From Owenia fusiformis (taxonomy: Eukaryota; Annelida; Polychaeta; Sabellida; Oweniidae): a DNA stretch of 64,000 bases. How positions within the stretch are numbered: the stretch's first letter is position 1; the number at the start of each line of letters is the position of its first letter. The DNA is taken from positions 31,798,166 through 31,862,165 of the forward strand of contig CAIIXF020000011.1 in NCBI GenBank assembly GCA_903813345.2, given 5' to 3'. A program made the translations under genes and the position numbers. Shown one piece after another: positions 1 to 11,966 of this stretch. The notes beneath the pieces were generated by a model. The model made no database searches. It worked only from the letters and a program-made list of their open reading frames with translations, and was not told the origin of the DNA.

Positions 1-835
1 GCCTGCCTTAAGTTGGACCTATTGGTATATTTATATAGTCAAAATATTAATTTAGCTAGGTTTCTCTTCCCTGACACCATCATAGTTAACATCTTCCATC
101 TTCCAGACTTACTTTTGCATCAATTCCCTGGATTCCCCATCTATTTCACTTTCATGTTCGGAACCTTGGTTGCCTTCAATGTGTAATGTCCCTATGGGAT
201 AGACAATACTTTTTCACATCAGCCCTTGGCATAAAGATCAGAGAAAATGATATAGCATCATTAATTTAGTAACCGCCTTTTTGATGTGAGCACTTATCTG
301 TTGAAAAATTGTTTCTACCTTTATTGAAATATAAGATTCAGATGGAGCACATGGTTGACAAAAACTGGGAGATCAATGAAATACATAAATACTTGTAACT
401 AGTTCTAGGATGACTAGAGCGAAAAACTTAATCAATATTCACCAGACCTATATGTCAGCTTCGGCATCTGACAAAAAAATTAACATGGAATTCCCAAAGT
501 GTAAAATAAATACACTACAGACAAAAGGCTTTGTTTTATTTGCTTTTTACATTGCTGGAGACTAACACATGCAACGGGAGGTTTATAATCAATTCATGTT
601 ATTTAAGAATTATTATAAGTGACATTTTCTCAGGTTTAAAATACTTAAGGTTAAATAGATTTAATAAATAAATGTTTTAACCTACGCAGGTCTGTCATGT
701 TTAATACTTAAAGGTTATTATGCCTATCTTCATGCTTTGTCAAAGGGTAACATACATGTATGTGTTTCAGTACTAATTTCTTTGTGAATAAAAACCTGTT
801 TCATTATATTAGTACATTTGTACTTGATAATTATA
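1..835. other. AT-rich non-coding stretch
   Basis: No open frame with protein-like composition, no RNA gene and no clear repeat was recognised here. Stops are dense in all six frames. It ends at the TA dinucleotide (834-835) that flanks the first mariner-like element. Confidence 0.5.
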
Positions 836-1798
836 CAGGGTGGTCCAAAAAAGTGAACCCCCGCAACAGGCTATATTTTTCTTAACACATGCATGAATTG
901 GCTCATATTACCACATATTGTGGAGAAAGGTCTTAAATTTTTGTTGATGCCATAAATTATTCTCAGTCTTAACTTTGAGGAAATTACAAGACTTAAACAA
1001 ACATGCCTAAAATTAGATATTATGCAAAATTTTACCAATGTGATTCACGGAAATTGTTGAAAAACATTGGATGATCTTAAAAAAGCTTGCAGTGAGAGAT
1101 ATAAGTTTAACCATACCATATGACAAATGGGACACTATATATTTGGGCAGAAAACACATTTCACACAATCATTATGACCATTTTGAAACAGTTTTAACCA
1201 TTCAATGGTTAAGGGGCATGTTACCTACACAAACGGTTAGAGGGGGGCAAAGTTACCCCCTGTGACCCAAAATCTAACAAAAATCAAAAGAAAATCTAAT
1301 ATTTAATGTTTTGAGCCATATTTCATTAAAATTGGTCTATGATTAATGAAGATATTGACATTTTAAGACCATATAGGTGTATGCTGCGATTACACTGGAA
1401 GATGCTTTCGTCTTTGGAAACTTAGAACATTCTTTGGATCAGAATAACTTTGCAACAAATCGAGGCAAGATGCATATTTTTAAACCATAATGTGCGGGAT
1501 TCAAAAGCAAACGAAGTCAGAAAACGTTATATGTTTTTCAGACTGCAGTTAAAAAGATTTCTACAGGAAGATTGTTGAAGGGTTAAAGAATCGCAAATGT
1601 TGAAGTTCACATTTTATCGATTTTCAGCGATGTTTGATTAGGGCTTGTAATTTTTGCAAATTTCAAAACTTTGAAAAATGAATGGTACCAACAGAAATTT
1701 TAGACCTACCTCTATAACATGTGAAAGTATGAAAGGATTCCTGCAGGTAATAAGGGAAATATGGCCTGTTGCATCAGTTCTTTTTTTGGACCACCCTG
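836..1798. mobile_element. Mariner-like non-autonomous element, TA target site
   Basis: The ends are inverted copies of CAGGGTGGTCCAAAAAA, and each is flanked by TA (834-835 and 1799-1800), the Tc1/mariner target duplication. The similarity continues inward to a CAACAGGC motif at both ends (about 37 bp with gaps). The interior has only short open frames without recognisable transposase, so it would depend on a transposase supplied elsewhere. The same CAGGGTG start is found in the elements at 4651, 33826 and 57409. Confidence 0.85.
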
Positions 1799-1800
1799 TA

Positions 1801-2927
1801 TATAACTAAGTTTAGCTAGCATCCTCTGGTATCAACTGCTGGCTGTCAGTTACATTGGCAATCTGCATAAATTAAACTTGTCATTTTTAAGTTCAAATAA
1901 TGATCAAACCGCTAATTAACTAACAGTGGTCGGTGACCAACTGACCAACAATCCACCCATTGAAATAGCAAACAGAATGCAAGTCACTGTTGGTTGGTGC
2001 TTGAATGATCATATATACTGTTATGTATTTCAGTGAGCGGGTTTGACGGTCGATAATTGAATTCGTGAATGCTAGCTCAGTAAAATTGAATATACCTTTC
2101 TAAGAGTAAAGAGTCATTGCTTGTTAAATTGGATTTTGAGTATCTTCAAGTCTACAAATGGATTATTTTCACTGAATATGGAAATTTCTCACTCAAAGGT
2201 CCCAATCACTAAATGTGTTATCAGTTGTGAATGAAGTGTCCCACTGGATTCAGTACATGCCATCAAAGTGAGAATGTTAATCAGTCTCATATTCAGCAAA
2301 TTCTGCAAATGAACCTCACTATCTGTTCCCTAGCAATGAATAACAATGGTTGGATGGGTTATCATTTAATATTCGCTTGAAAATTCCAAATTTAATCATG
2401 TAAATAACTAGAGTTCACTGGATTATTTGTGTATTGTGTTATATTTTTCATAAGGCATCATCTTGTTTTTTGAGTAAAATACGAAAGGTATGAATTTTTA
2501 TTTTGGGGTAATTGTGAAATTCTGATCTAATGGTATTAGTTGTTAAATTATCAGGATCACAGGAATGTCTGTAATGTTTACTAGATGTATTGATTATGTC
2601 AGGAGACTATTGCCATTCAGGTGATTAAATGAAAATATATGTTTTTAGTCATTTATGAATGTCAGCACTTTTGTATGTGTAATTTTTCAGTTTTATGCTG
2701 TATATGACAGACAGCACTTTAATCTGATTACCTCTTTAGCAGCAATATGAACACCTATCAGATATCCCAAATGTGACCACTTCTCGAATATGAACACCTA
2801 CACAGTGAAATACTCCTACATTTGTTTTGTCCCTAAGTTGAAGATCTAGGAAGTCCAAATTCAAAAATAAATATAAATTCCAAAATATTGAAAACCATTT
2901 GATGATTGGAAAACAACATACAGTAAA
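1801..2927. other. Non-coding stretch, nothing recognised
   Basis: AT-rich sequence without a convincing open frame, splice-flanked exon or repeat. It lies between the mariner-like element and the CAGTAAAACC-type repeat. Confidence 0.45.
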
Positions 2928-3443
2928 ACCTGTCTAATCTGAACACCATTAGGACCAGCTAAAAGCATTCAGATTAGGAGGTGTTCACATTTCAAGGTTT
3001 TTCCATTTGTGATATTCTGGATATTTTGAAGAAATCTGAACAAATTCTCTATAAATATACATGTATATAGTTTTGACCACATTAGCTTTATGGCATTCCA
3101 GTAATTTGAAAATTTGATTCAAATGAACTTAGTCTTGCTAGAAAGCCTCATTGTTATTGGGACGTTTCAAGGCTTTTCCAAATTTTTTGATATCATGACA
3201 TATCAGTATTTAACTTTCAAATATTTGAACAATTTTGTATGAAACATGTAATAATTTATGAAAAGTATTCACATTAGACAGGTTACTTTTTTCAAATATG
3301 ACTGTTCACTGTACAAATTGACAGGTGTTCACATTTCAAGTTTTTTTAACATTTGAGGAAAAAATGGGACTGAAAAAAAAGTGTTTAGATTAGGAGCTGT
3401 TCGGATTAGCCAGGTGTTCGGATATACAGGTTCTCCTGTAGTG
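2928..3443. repeat. CAGTAAAACC-family inverted-end repeat
   Basis: The left end reads ACAGTAAAACCTGTCTAATC and the right end, reverse complemented, begins ACTACAGGAGAACCTGTATA, giving imperfect inverted ends of about 30 bp. Inside, the phrase 'gtgttcaca(t)tt' recurs several times (for example near 2981 and 3306) in a degenerate periodic pattern. Related sequence occurs at 48490-48680, 53355-53412, about 50400-50700 and 57590-57896. A short non-autonomous DNA element or an old dispersed repeat fits; the superfamily is not determined. Confidence 0.6.
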
Positions 3444-4648
3444 TCTTATCAAGGGTTTCAGTGGAATTTCTGACAATAGATATAGCATACAAAAACAACA
3501 TACTAACAGGCAAAATAATTGATAAATATAATTTTAACACAATTCTTAAAAATAACAGGTGATTTTGGTGAAATAGCTGTGAGAAAACTGCTTGTTGCCT
3601 ACTTATGATGAAATGTGTGTAGTGTATAACTATCAACCACGTAGAAATTACCTTAATCAGCTTGACTGGTCAATTTTCAGTCTATTCATTATATGAAGCT
3701 TCGAAATGAAAATGGAAATTACGTGCCGAAATTGTCTAAATTTACATGATTGGTCACGATTTTGACTCTGTTATAGAGAACCTAATTGAAGTAGAAATGG
3801 AAATTATCTAATTTTACGGCTAGTAAGTGAAATCTGTCTAGAATTATGCCATTACACAGTATTCCTATTGAGGATTTAACATCGTAAAACACTTCACAGT
3901 GTTTTAACCATTTATGTTAGAAACCTCTTGCAATTTCACATATTTTCAGATGTTGCCCTTTGTGCATTCTGATTCCCAATAAACTTGAAACATTCCATCA
4001 AATAAATAAGATAATAGACATCTTGTCTATAATAACCCTATTAATCTTCAAGCAGCTGGTATTTTATATTGTTCATCCAAAGGCTACAGCTGCAGTCTGT
4101 GACATTCACAAAAGTTTTTCTCTGAAAAGGGAAAATGTAGTCTTTTACTCAAATGTTAGATTGTAATTTATTTCCCTGTTGGCTTAACACAGAAAGTGTC
4201 TTTTCTTGTATCCCTTCCTAGATTCCTTTGAAGATTTTAGGGGATCAGCATATTAAATCTATTACTAAGGAATCACAATCTTCAATCGGATGAAAGATTA
4301 GAGTTCTTTGTATATTTTTCATCTTTACCAAAAGTTTTATTTTACAGGGTTCTCACTAGGCTTTTAGACTCCAGAGATTGATTGTTCAATGAATAATTAA
4401 CTGACTCTTTTAAATATTTAGTAACTGGCCCAGATAAAAACGCTTCTGCCTTCTAAAGACCGAAATTACTCAATCCAGAATGTCTGTTGGGAATTGCAAA
4501 CATCTACTTTAAATTTAAAACTTAAGTATAATATGTAAATAGTATATGGAGTATGCATGTACAGTACAGTACAGCATGCACCATTTTCTATATTCTGATT
4601 TTGCAGATCATACTGTGAAAATACTTCAGTTTGTTTCATAAGTAAAGA
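3444..4648. other. Non-coding stretch, nothing recognised
   Basis: Only short chance open frames on either strand (the longest are 76 codons or less), without domain-like composition. No repeat boundary was recognised. Confidence 0.45.
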
Positions 4649-4650
4649 TA

Positions 4651-5706
4651 CAGGGTGTCCGGAAAGTAAAGATACAAATGCTCTCATTTTAAGAGATGTA
4701 GCTGTTATGAGATGAAATTCTTACAGAATGTAGAATGACATTATAGCAATATATCCTGCAATGGTCATGACTTTTAGCTTTAAAATGAAAAAGTTATGGT
4801 TGTTATAGTAACGGGAGTCAGGGTATGCGGAGCAACGTCACAAATGTGTATTACAAATCTCTTTCCTGCTCATAACATCTTGGCATTCTACCATCTATTC
4901 CTATATTACATCAAATTATTACTACAATAGCATAAGGATTAGTACTGTAACATTATTTGATCTCTTCATATAACTACTATCATTGAATATTCAATATTTT
5001 CCCCATTATCTAAACATTTTTGGTGCATCTTGACCGGCATTTAAAGACTTGACAAAATCATTACTGTCCGTCTCTCAAATTGCTGATAACATTGGCTTCC
5101 AGCTGAGACTCATTTTGTATGTTGAACTTCTTACAAATATTGCTTTCAGATGGTCATTAGGTAGAAGTAAAAAAAGGCTCTATCAGGTGAATATGGGGCA
5201 TTGCATAGAAAGGTTTAATGTCAAGACAATCCATTTTAAGAATTGTTTTCTTTGCTTTGTGAATCGATGCATTATGGAGATGCAATATTGACTTTCCAAC
5301 TAATCCAGAGACTGTTTTTACTAAGCAGTTGTATGATATTTCTTTGATTATACTGGTTAGTGACATAAAATAGTTCTGATATGTAACAATGACATCATTA
5401 TATAAAAGAGTAAAAAAAACTATGGCAGTAATAATGCAAACAACAAACAAAGCAAAAACATTGATAGAAAATAGATGGTTGTATTTTAGCAATTTTTGAC
5501 ATTTTAGCGATGTTTTGGAACTGCTCCGCATGCCTCTCACATCCGTAACCATAACAATCGTAACTTGAACACGTTAAGACTATATGTGATGAAAGCTGGC
5601 AGATATATTGTAATAATCATTCTCTACAATCCGTAGCAGTTTCATTACAAAAGATCCAAATCTCTTAAAATAGGAGCATTTGTATATTTACTTTCCGGAC
5701 ACCCTG
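4651..5706. mobile_element. Mariner-like element with ~48-bp inverted ends
   Basis: Inverted ends start CAGGGTGTCCGGAAAGTAAA and stay nearly identical for about 48 bp, including a shared TTTTAAGAGAT block. TA flanks both sides (4649-4650 and 5707-5708). The interior of about 1 kb has open frames of 80 and 131 codons on opposite strands, but I recognise no transposase in them. It is probably a non-autonomous or heavily decayed Tc1/mariner-type copy. Confidence 0.85.
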
Positions 5707-5708
5707 TA

Positions 5709-8390
5709 TGCTTGACAAGCATTAAATTGCCATCGACTGATTAAAGAAAATAACTAAAATTTGTTTTTGACATTTCATAAATAGAAATTGCAGCCTCCAT
5801 TTAATCACTCTTGCCATTCCAGCTTTGAATAGCTGGGAATAAACTAGTTTTAATGATCTGACAATAGGGAGATATCCTTTCTTGCAATATTAGTATAGTA
5901 GCATATTAAATTGTTGAAAATAAGGCTTGTTCATAAAAACATTGCCCCATGTTGATTAATAGTTGCTGGAATGGAGATATTTCTGCAGACTATGTGTTAC
6001 TGAGGCTATATAATTATAACATTATATATAACTGAGAAACATATTCTTGATTACCAAGTAGCTAACATTAAAGTTACTTTTTTGATTTATTCATATATAG
6101 TATAATTTATCTAGTGTTACATTTACAGGGTTGGCACTAGATACCCATGGCCTTAGGGTATATCAGTTTACTTATAGTGCAAATTATCAAAAATTGAAAA
6201 CAAACATAAACATTTACTATTTATATGAGTTGACTTATATCTGATTTAATTATAACTTATTTGATCAATAAACCATGATGTATTTTGATAATACTTTCAA
6301 AATGATAACCTGATATCTAAAAAGGTTTTGAAGTCTGAGATTGACTTTCATTAGCTATTTGTCCTAATAGCCTAATCTATAAAAAAGCCGTTTCTCAAAA
6401 TGATTGTGAATTACAAGTCATGAATTTCAATTGTTTTGTCACTATTTTAGGTTAGGAACATAGTCAAAGACAGTTATATTTCATGAATCGTTAATCACAG
6501 TATTCTTTTCAAGAATTGAGACATATTGCTCGATTTAATTAACAAATTTTCTCCCTCAAGTATTCCGAAATCTTATTTTAATGCGCACCAGAGGAAAATA
6601 TAAATCAGATTGCTCCCTTTGATATAACATTAGTATTCTGAATGATTCTTCGAAAATAATCCTACATAGTCTTGTATAGAATAGATAAATGTTTGAATAG
6701 ATAAGATGGTTAAGGTTGGAGAAGCAATCTAATTAACAATGACCTTGTGCATTGTAAGGCCATGAAATTAATGTTTTTTGTTGAGTGTTGTAATAGCAAC
6801 CTGGATAATTTTAATGTTGATTTAGAATTGAAAGCATAGAATTATGTGTTCAATTCTTAAAAAAGAAAGTGAATTTAGAATATAATATGGATAACAGGAG
6901 TCGGCAATATCTGGAGACTATCACAAGACACAAATTACTACTGGTGGAAATTAAGATACTTCTTTACAGTTAGATACAGTACTTTACCAATGCAGGTTTA
7001 GAGCCATGACTGTGGCTTGCTTACATGTACTCATGTCTGCCCATTCCATATTAAGTCATTTTCCTTTATACAGTTTCCCCTCTTTGTTATGATGTATTTG
7101 GTGATTTTAAGGCGATATTTCAAATGCATTTTGGGAGGTAGACACAAAGTATAATAGATATATTAGTTGAACTGGCCCTTGATTATCGTTTTATTAATAT
7201 CTCAATCTAAATTTTGAGATCATCAATTTAGATATGAATTGCTGCTTTCGCCTGAGATTAATAATTTCTTTAGGTTTCTTTATATTAGAATACACTGTAG
7301 ATTCATATACCGTATATATTTTTGTTCTTTTTCTTTTGTGCATATACCAAATTTTTTTTTCACTGAACTTTTCCAAAATTATCATTTTGACTATTACACA
7401 GTACAACTCGTGAAGGTTAAATGATATCTCCCACATAAAGGTATTCTCTTTCTTGACTGATCTGTTGCATGACACAGACATAGCAGTTGCTTACACATAC
7501 CTTACTTAATTTTGCTGCCATTGAAATTGTGAAGAATTAGACAGCTTTATCTCAGAGGACAATACCACAGGGCATCTTATAAATGGTACCTCATCAGATG
7601 AAATGTAATTCTACTGCTAGAGAATCTGGTTATATTTAAATAATTAATGAAACTGTCAGTGTTAACAAAGAACACAAGCAGACACACTTAGGTACAGGCA
7701 GATTCTTGTAAAAACAAATTAAAATACTTGTAACGAAGAACACAATAGTCAATATATTGAACCATCTCTTAACCTGTCTTTGGACTATTTAGTCTTCATG
7801 TGCAGATGCAGATTTGGGAATCTATAGGGATGTGGACTGTAAATGAAAGATTGCAATGAATCCACTGAGTTAAATGCAGAAAATGGCTTATTCTCTTTTC
7901 TGGGCATCTTTCCTGAAATTTTCATCCAGATATTTAAAAAATCTAGGCCCATTTGAAAGAAATTTGATTGAAAGTTTTTCTGCAAAAATGGGTCTTATAG
8001 CCTGAGTCTTGAAAATTTTTCACAATTTCAAAGGCTTATATTTTTCTTTGAATTTTCACCTTCAACTCTTTAAGTGGTATTGGTACAGACCTACACTCTA
8101 CCAACTTCAAAATGAATATTCCTCAAAAAAACACAGAACAACCTCCATCTCACTTTCCCTTGTCATTATCCCAACGAATGAAGTTGCAGTGTGGAAGCTG
8201 GGTTTTGGGTTATACTTGCCTGATAGGCAATTGGTATTGGGTTTATACTTGCCTTGCCATTTTTTAAGTTGCCAACATTTGGCAAGTGCAAATGTTTTTA
8301 TACTTGCCATTGTAGCCTAATAACTCGCCGTTGCGCATACATAGTATTATAATGAAATTAAACTGACTATAACTAACTATTGCATGAAAT
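5709..8390. other. Non-coding stretch, nothing recognised
   Basis: AT-rich with only short chance frames. Around 8190-8310 the phrase 'ttatacttgcc' occurs three times within 110 bp, a small degenerate repeat. No gene is supported between the mariner-like element and the minus-strand zinc-finger gene that follows. Confidence 0.4.
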
Positions 8391-9087
8391 TCATAAAAAT
8401 ACTAAACTTAGGTTTGATTTTAGTTTTGTGAGATTTACAATAAGAGCAGACCATATATGCTCATTGGTTGTATCATATTCAAGCCATGGTCTTCCTACTT
8501 TCCAGTGTTTTAAAAAAACACGATTCTGGGGGGCTAATTTTCTCCTTTTGGATGGTACTGTGGGTGTGGATTGAGGGCTGGGGGTTGCACTTGCAGATGT
8601 TGGTTCATTTGTAGTTGAGGAGGGGGGATTTTGTTTTTTTGGCCAGGTTTTACCAGTGGCAGAACCATTATTGCTATTGTAGCCTTTGCCTTTATTACTA
8701 GAACAAGATGGAACCTCAGCTGCAAAATAAGCATTATGAAATTAACTACTGGTATGTCGAAATAGTTTGTCAATTAGAGTAAATTAATTAATTATGAAAT
8801 TCATAACACTTGAGTCCACGTGTATAAAGTTTGTAAACAATATAGCATTGAGCATAGTAGAACTATTTCATTCATGAACACGTAGTAATCCGGGGTAGTA
8901 ATATGCTGATATGCATTTTTCATTAATCCGCCAACATCGCGCCAAATTTAGGGTTAGAGCCACAATCAAGTACCGAAATAAATACATACAAGTATATACT
9001 GCATAAATAACAACAATTTATAGTTCGTAAATTACCATTGGCTCGCTTTGTGGGAAGAAATCTGAACGATTTCCATCTATCATCCAT
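8391..9087 (-). pseudogene. TTF-like zinc-finger protein, 5' two exons, frameshifted
   Basis: Exon 1 (9036-9087) starts MDDRWKSF and encodes 17 residues plus one base. It ends at a GTAATT donor (GT at 9034-9035). Exon 2 begins at 8719 after TTTTGCAG, and the codon phase matches (G + CT). Exon 2 has a Ser/Thr/Pro-rich stretch with a basic KRRK cluster, then FLKHWKVGRPWLEYD. That resembles the region before the first Cys pair in TTF-type/BED-like zinc fingers of hAT-related proteins. At about 8439-8449 the frame breaks: the sequence gagcatatatggtctgc continues in the host frame as WSAL, but a shift of two bases gives MVCSYCKSHKT, restoring the expected Cys-x2-Cys. An extra AT in a short TA run is the simplest cause. 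The unshifted frame stops at 8391 and the shifted one shortly after, with no downstream catalytic domain seen. This could be a broken host gene, a domesticated hAT relic, or a gene whose later exons lie outside what I can detect. Family assignment is by motif only. Confidence 0.55.
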
Positions 9088-9469
9088 AGTGAAGGAATAA
9101 AGCTATCCCACAATCGTTTGCGATAATTAGATGACGTATCATTATATACTTACATTTGATTGGATGAAAAATATAGGTCACAATCACCTTGTATCCCTCT
9201 CTTGTTTCAATGAGCACGAGAGGGTACCCTATCAATAGTGCTGCCACCTAGTGAAGAAAATGCCATGAACATTGCAAAGAACTTTGAAACGGAAATAGGC
9301 GAATTTACGTCCGAATTATAGGACTTTAGTGAAATATAGCCGCCAGTTTGCATAGATAACTGCCTCTCCACAGTAATGTCGTGGGTATGTCGCTGGGATT
9401 CTCACCTGAAAACGTTCTAAATCCATAATCGCAAGCAAGGCAAGAAAAAATCACAAATTATCGCCCAGC

Positions 9470-10990
9470 ACTTTTCATTTCCGCCTCTGGCGAGGTGCGA
9501 CTGTTAAGCTTCCACACTGAGTTGGAGGGGAATATAGGAAAGCCATCCATCCATCCATTCCTTGTTCGTACATTTGTGTGTCCAGGCAATAACTCAAATA
9601 CCGGTTGATGGATTTAGTTCAAATTTTATAGACTTATGCCTTATGGGTGTAGGACTTCTGATTGAGAAGGAATTTCTGATACGGCTGCTGAATTCAAAAT
9701 GGCCACCATTACCAATGTAATCCTTGATAACTACCGGTGGATGGATTTGGTTCTGTGTGCTGATACCTAGGGACATAGGAGCTCTGGTCAAGAATGATTT
9801 TTTAAGGTGGCGGCTAAATTTCGAAATGGCTGCTATTCTTCGAAACAGAACAAAACAGAATCTTTGATAACTCAAATACCAATTGATGGATTTGGCTGAA
9901 ATGTTATATGCCGATGTCTTAAAGGGTGACGCATATCGTTTAAAGCAAATCGAACGCTTGTTTCTGGTGTTGCTCACAGTTTAGTATAAGAGGCCCGATC
10001 CCGGAATAATAATCAAGGGTTCACAGGCTCGAGTTTGTTGTGTCAACACCTCTAACTATGACAAATCAATTTCACATTAATGGGTGAAGTTTCAGGATCT
10101 TCTATTTGTGTATAATAAGGAAAAATTAACATCTAAATTTCCCCATAACGTAATAGTACACAGCTTGGCATATGAAATATCCTCCAAATGAAACAAAACA
10201 GTTCTAATACAAGGATTTATATTGGCTGTTGAACATGCATTCTTTGAACAATCACTCTCTCAATATAATTTCAGAATCATTATAAAGGGATTACTTTATT
10301 TCCAAGACAATTTCAATAAACTCCCCTTATTTCTTAAAAAGGACTGATCCAGTTGACTCGCCTGGAGCTGCCATATTGTTTTTATTCGGGAAGCTTATTG
10401 GAACCCTTTAAGACATGGGAACTCAACTCAAGAAGAGATTTTCAAGATGGCTACCACATTTCAAAATGGCTGCCATTTTTTGTAAAAACAACATAATCTT
10501 TGATAACTCAAATACCTAGTGGACGAATTTGGTTCAAATTTTAAATGCTGACGCCGAGGGACAAAGGAGCTCTGTTTGAGACGAAATTTTTAAGATGACA
10601 ACTGAATTTCAAAAAAGCCATGTAAGCTTTGATTTCCCAAATACTAATGGAGAGATTTAGTTCAAATTTTATATGTTAATGCTTATTTAAAGGAGCTCTG
10701 CTCGAGAAGAAATTTCCAATATGGCTCCTGAATTTCAAAATGGCTGCCATTTTTCATAAAAACACCAGTTGATGGATGTGGTTCAAATCTTATATGCTAA
10801 TACCTAGGGACAAGGGAGAACTGTTCAGGAAGAAATTCAAGAAGATGGGAACTATTTATCAAAACAATTTTTGTTGGTGGGATTTGCTTCTCCATGGATT
10901 TGCTGTTTTCTAGCGAGATAGTAACCAAGGCTTGATTATAAAGGGAGTCTGCATAAAGGTTAATGATCAATTTGGTGGAAATTGCCACTT
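9470..10990. repeat. Complex repeat: (CATC)n, then 'ataactcaaatacc' subunits
   Basis: Starts with 'ggaggggaatatagg' and a short CATC array (9544-9560), followed by 'ggcaataactcaaatacc'. A subunit of the form 'aactcaaatacc..gatggatttggttcaaatttta..ggagctctg..ttcaaaatggctgccat' then recurs with variable spacing (near 9587, 9717, 9867, 10497, 10640 and 10765). The same layout is seen at 52290-53312 with a CCGT array. A block at 9915-10395 also occurs inverted at 24012-24575. The 127-codon minus frame here is a by-product of the repeat. Confidence 0.65.
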
Positions 10991-11909
10991 GATTCCCTAG
11001 ATTGACAAGCAGGCACTCAAGATGTTTATGAGACAGATTCTTTACATATCATTTCAGACAGTTTCATCCAAAACAAGACAACATAATACAGTTAGGATTT
11101 TTTTAATTCATTTATTCTAAAAAAATCTACCTCTTCGATTTTAAATCATTCATTATTCACAATCAAATTTGTAGCTTACTATTAATTTTTCTAGAACTTC
11201 AAGTAATTCATTAATGATCTTAGATTATGTTTTTTAATGGTGTCATTATGACTTGATATGAGAAAAATCATGGTTAATGGTATTATAACTACATCAATAA
11301 TTAATAATGCTCATGGATTCTGTGATACTTGTTCTCTAATTGGTCAATCATATACTAGTACAGTACCATGTGACAAAAAAGAAATGGTGGTATTCCATCC
11401 ATAGCACTCGATACATTGGTTCACATTTGCTTTTTGTGTATAGAATATCTTCCTATCAAAAATATTTCAAAATGGCCTCTTTTAATTACGTTGATGGGTT
11501 TGACCTTGACAGGTATACTGCTTGACAAAAGTCCTTCGGTTCAAATTTGAAATGTCTGTATGCTTAATAGGATGTTTACCTTCACAGTCAACATCTGTTT
11601 CATACACATATTTTGTGCAAATATACTACTAAGTCATATTCTACAATTGAAATCTAATAAAGAATAAATTGAGATATGTGTAGCTTGACTAATTATACAA
11701 TCATGAACTTTCTCAGTTTATTGGATGAACTTGGCATTCTCAATTTTGAATTCATAATAACAATTTTGTTTTTATTGGTTTTTATGAGGTTCTGTACTTG
11801 GAGGCTATATTTATTTGAAAATGGAAAAGATAACCAAGTGCAAAATGAAATATGAATTAATATTATTTTTACATGTTTTTTATGATCCAATCTCCCTTCA
11901 CTTCCATAG
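10991..11909. other. Upstream region of the receptor gene
   Basis: AT-rich, with no exon recognised. A pyrimidine tract followed by 'cttccatag' ends at 11909 and could be a 3' splice site for a 5'-untranslated exon of the receptor. I cannot place a promoter. Confidence 0.35.
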
Positions 11910-11966
11910 GCTTCATTTATTTATTATGTGTTGATGCACTTTGTAGATGCACTTTGTTGATTGAAG

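Noticed and set aside
5157-5552. A 131-codon minus frame inside the mariner-like element
   Set aside because: I could not see transposase motifs (no FSDE or IPxE-like text); kept only as element interior.
9594-9977. A 127-codon minus frame
   Set aside because: It lies in the tandem subunits of a dispersed repeat and its text repeats with the subunits.
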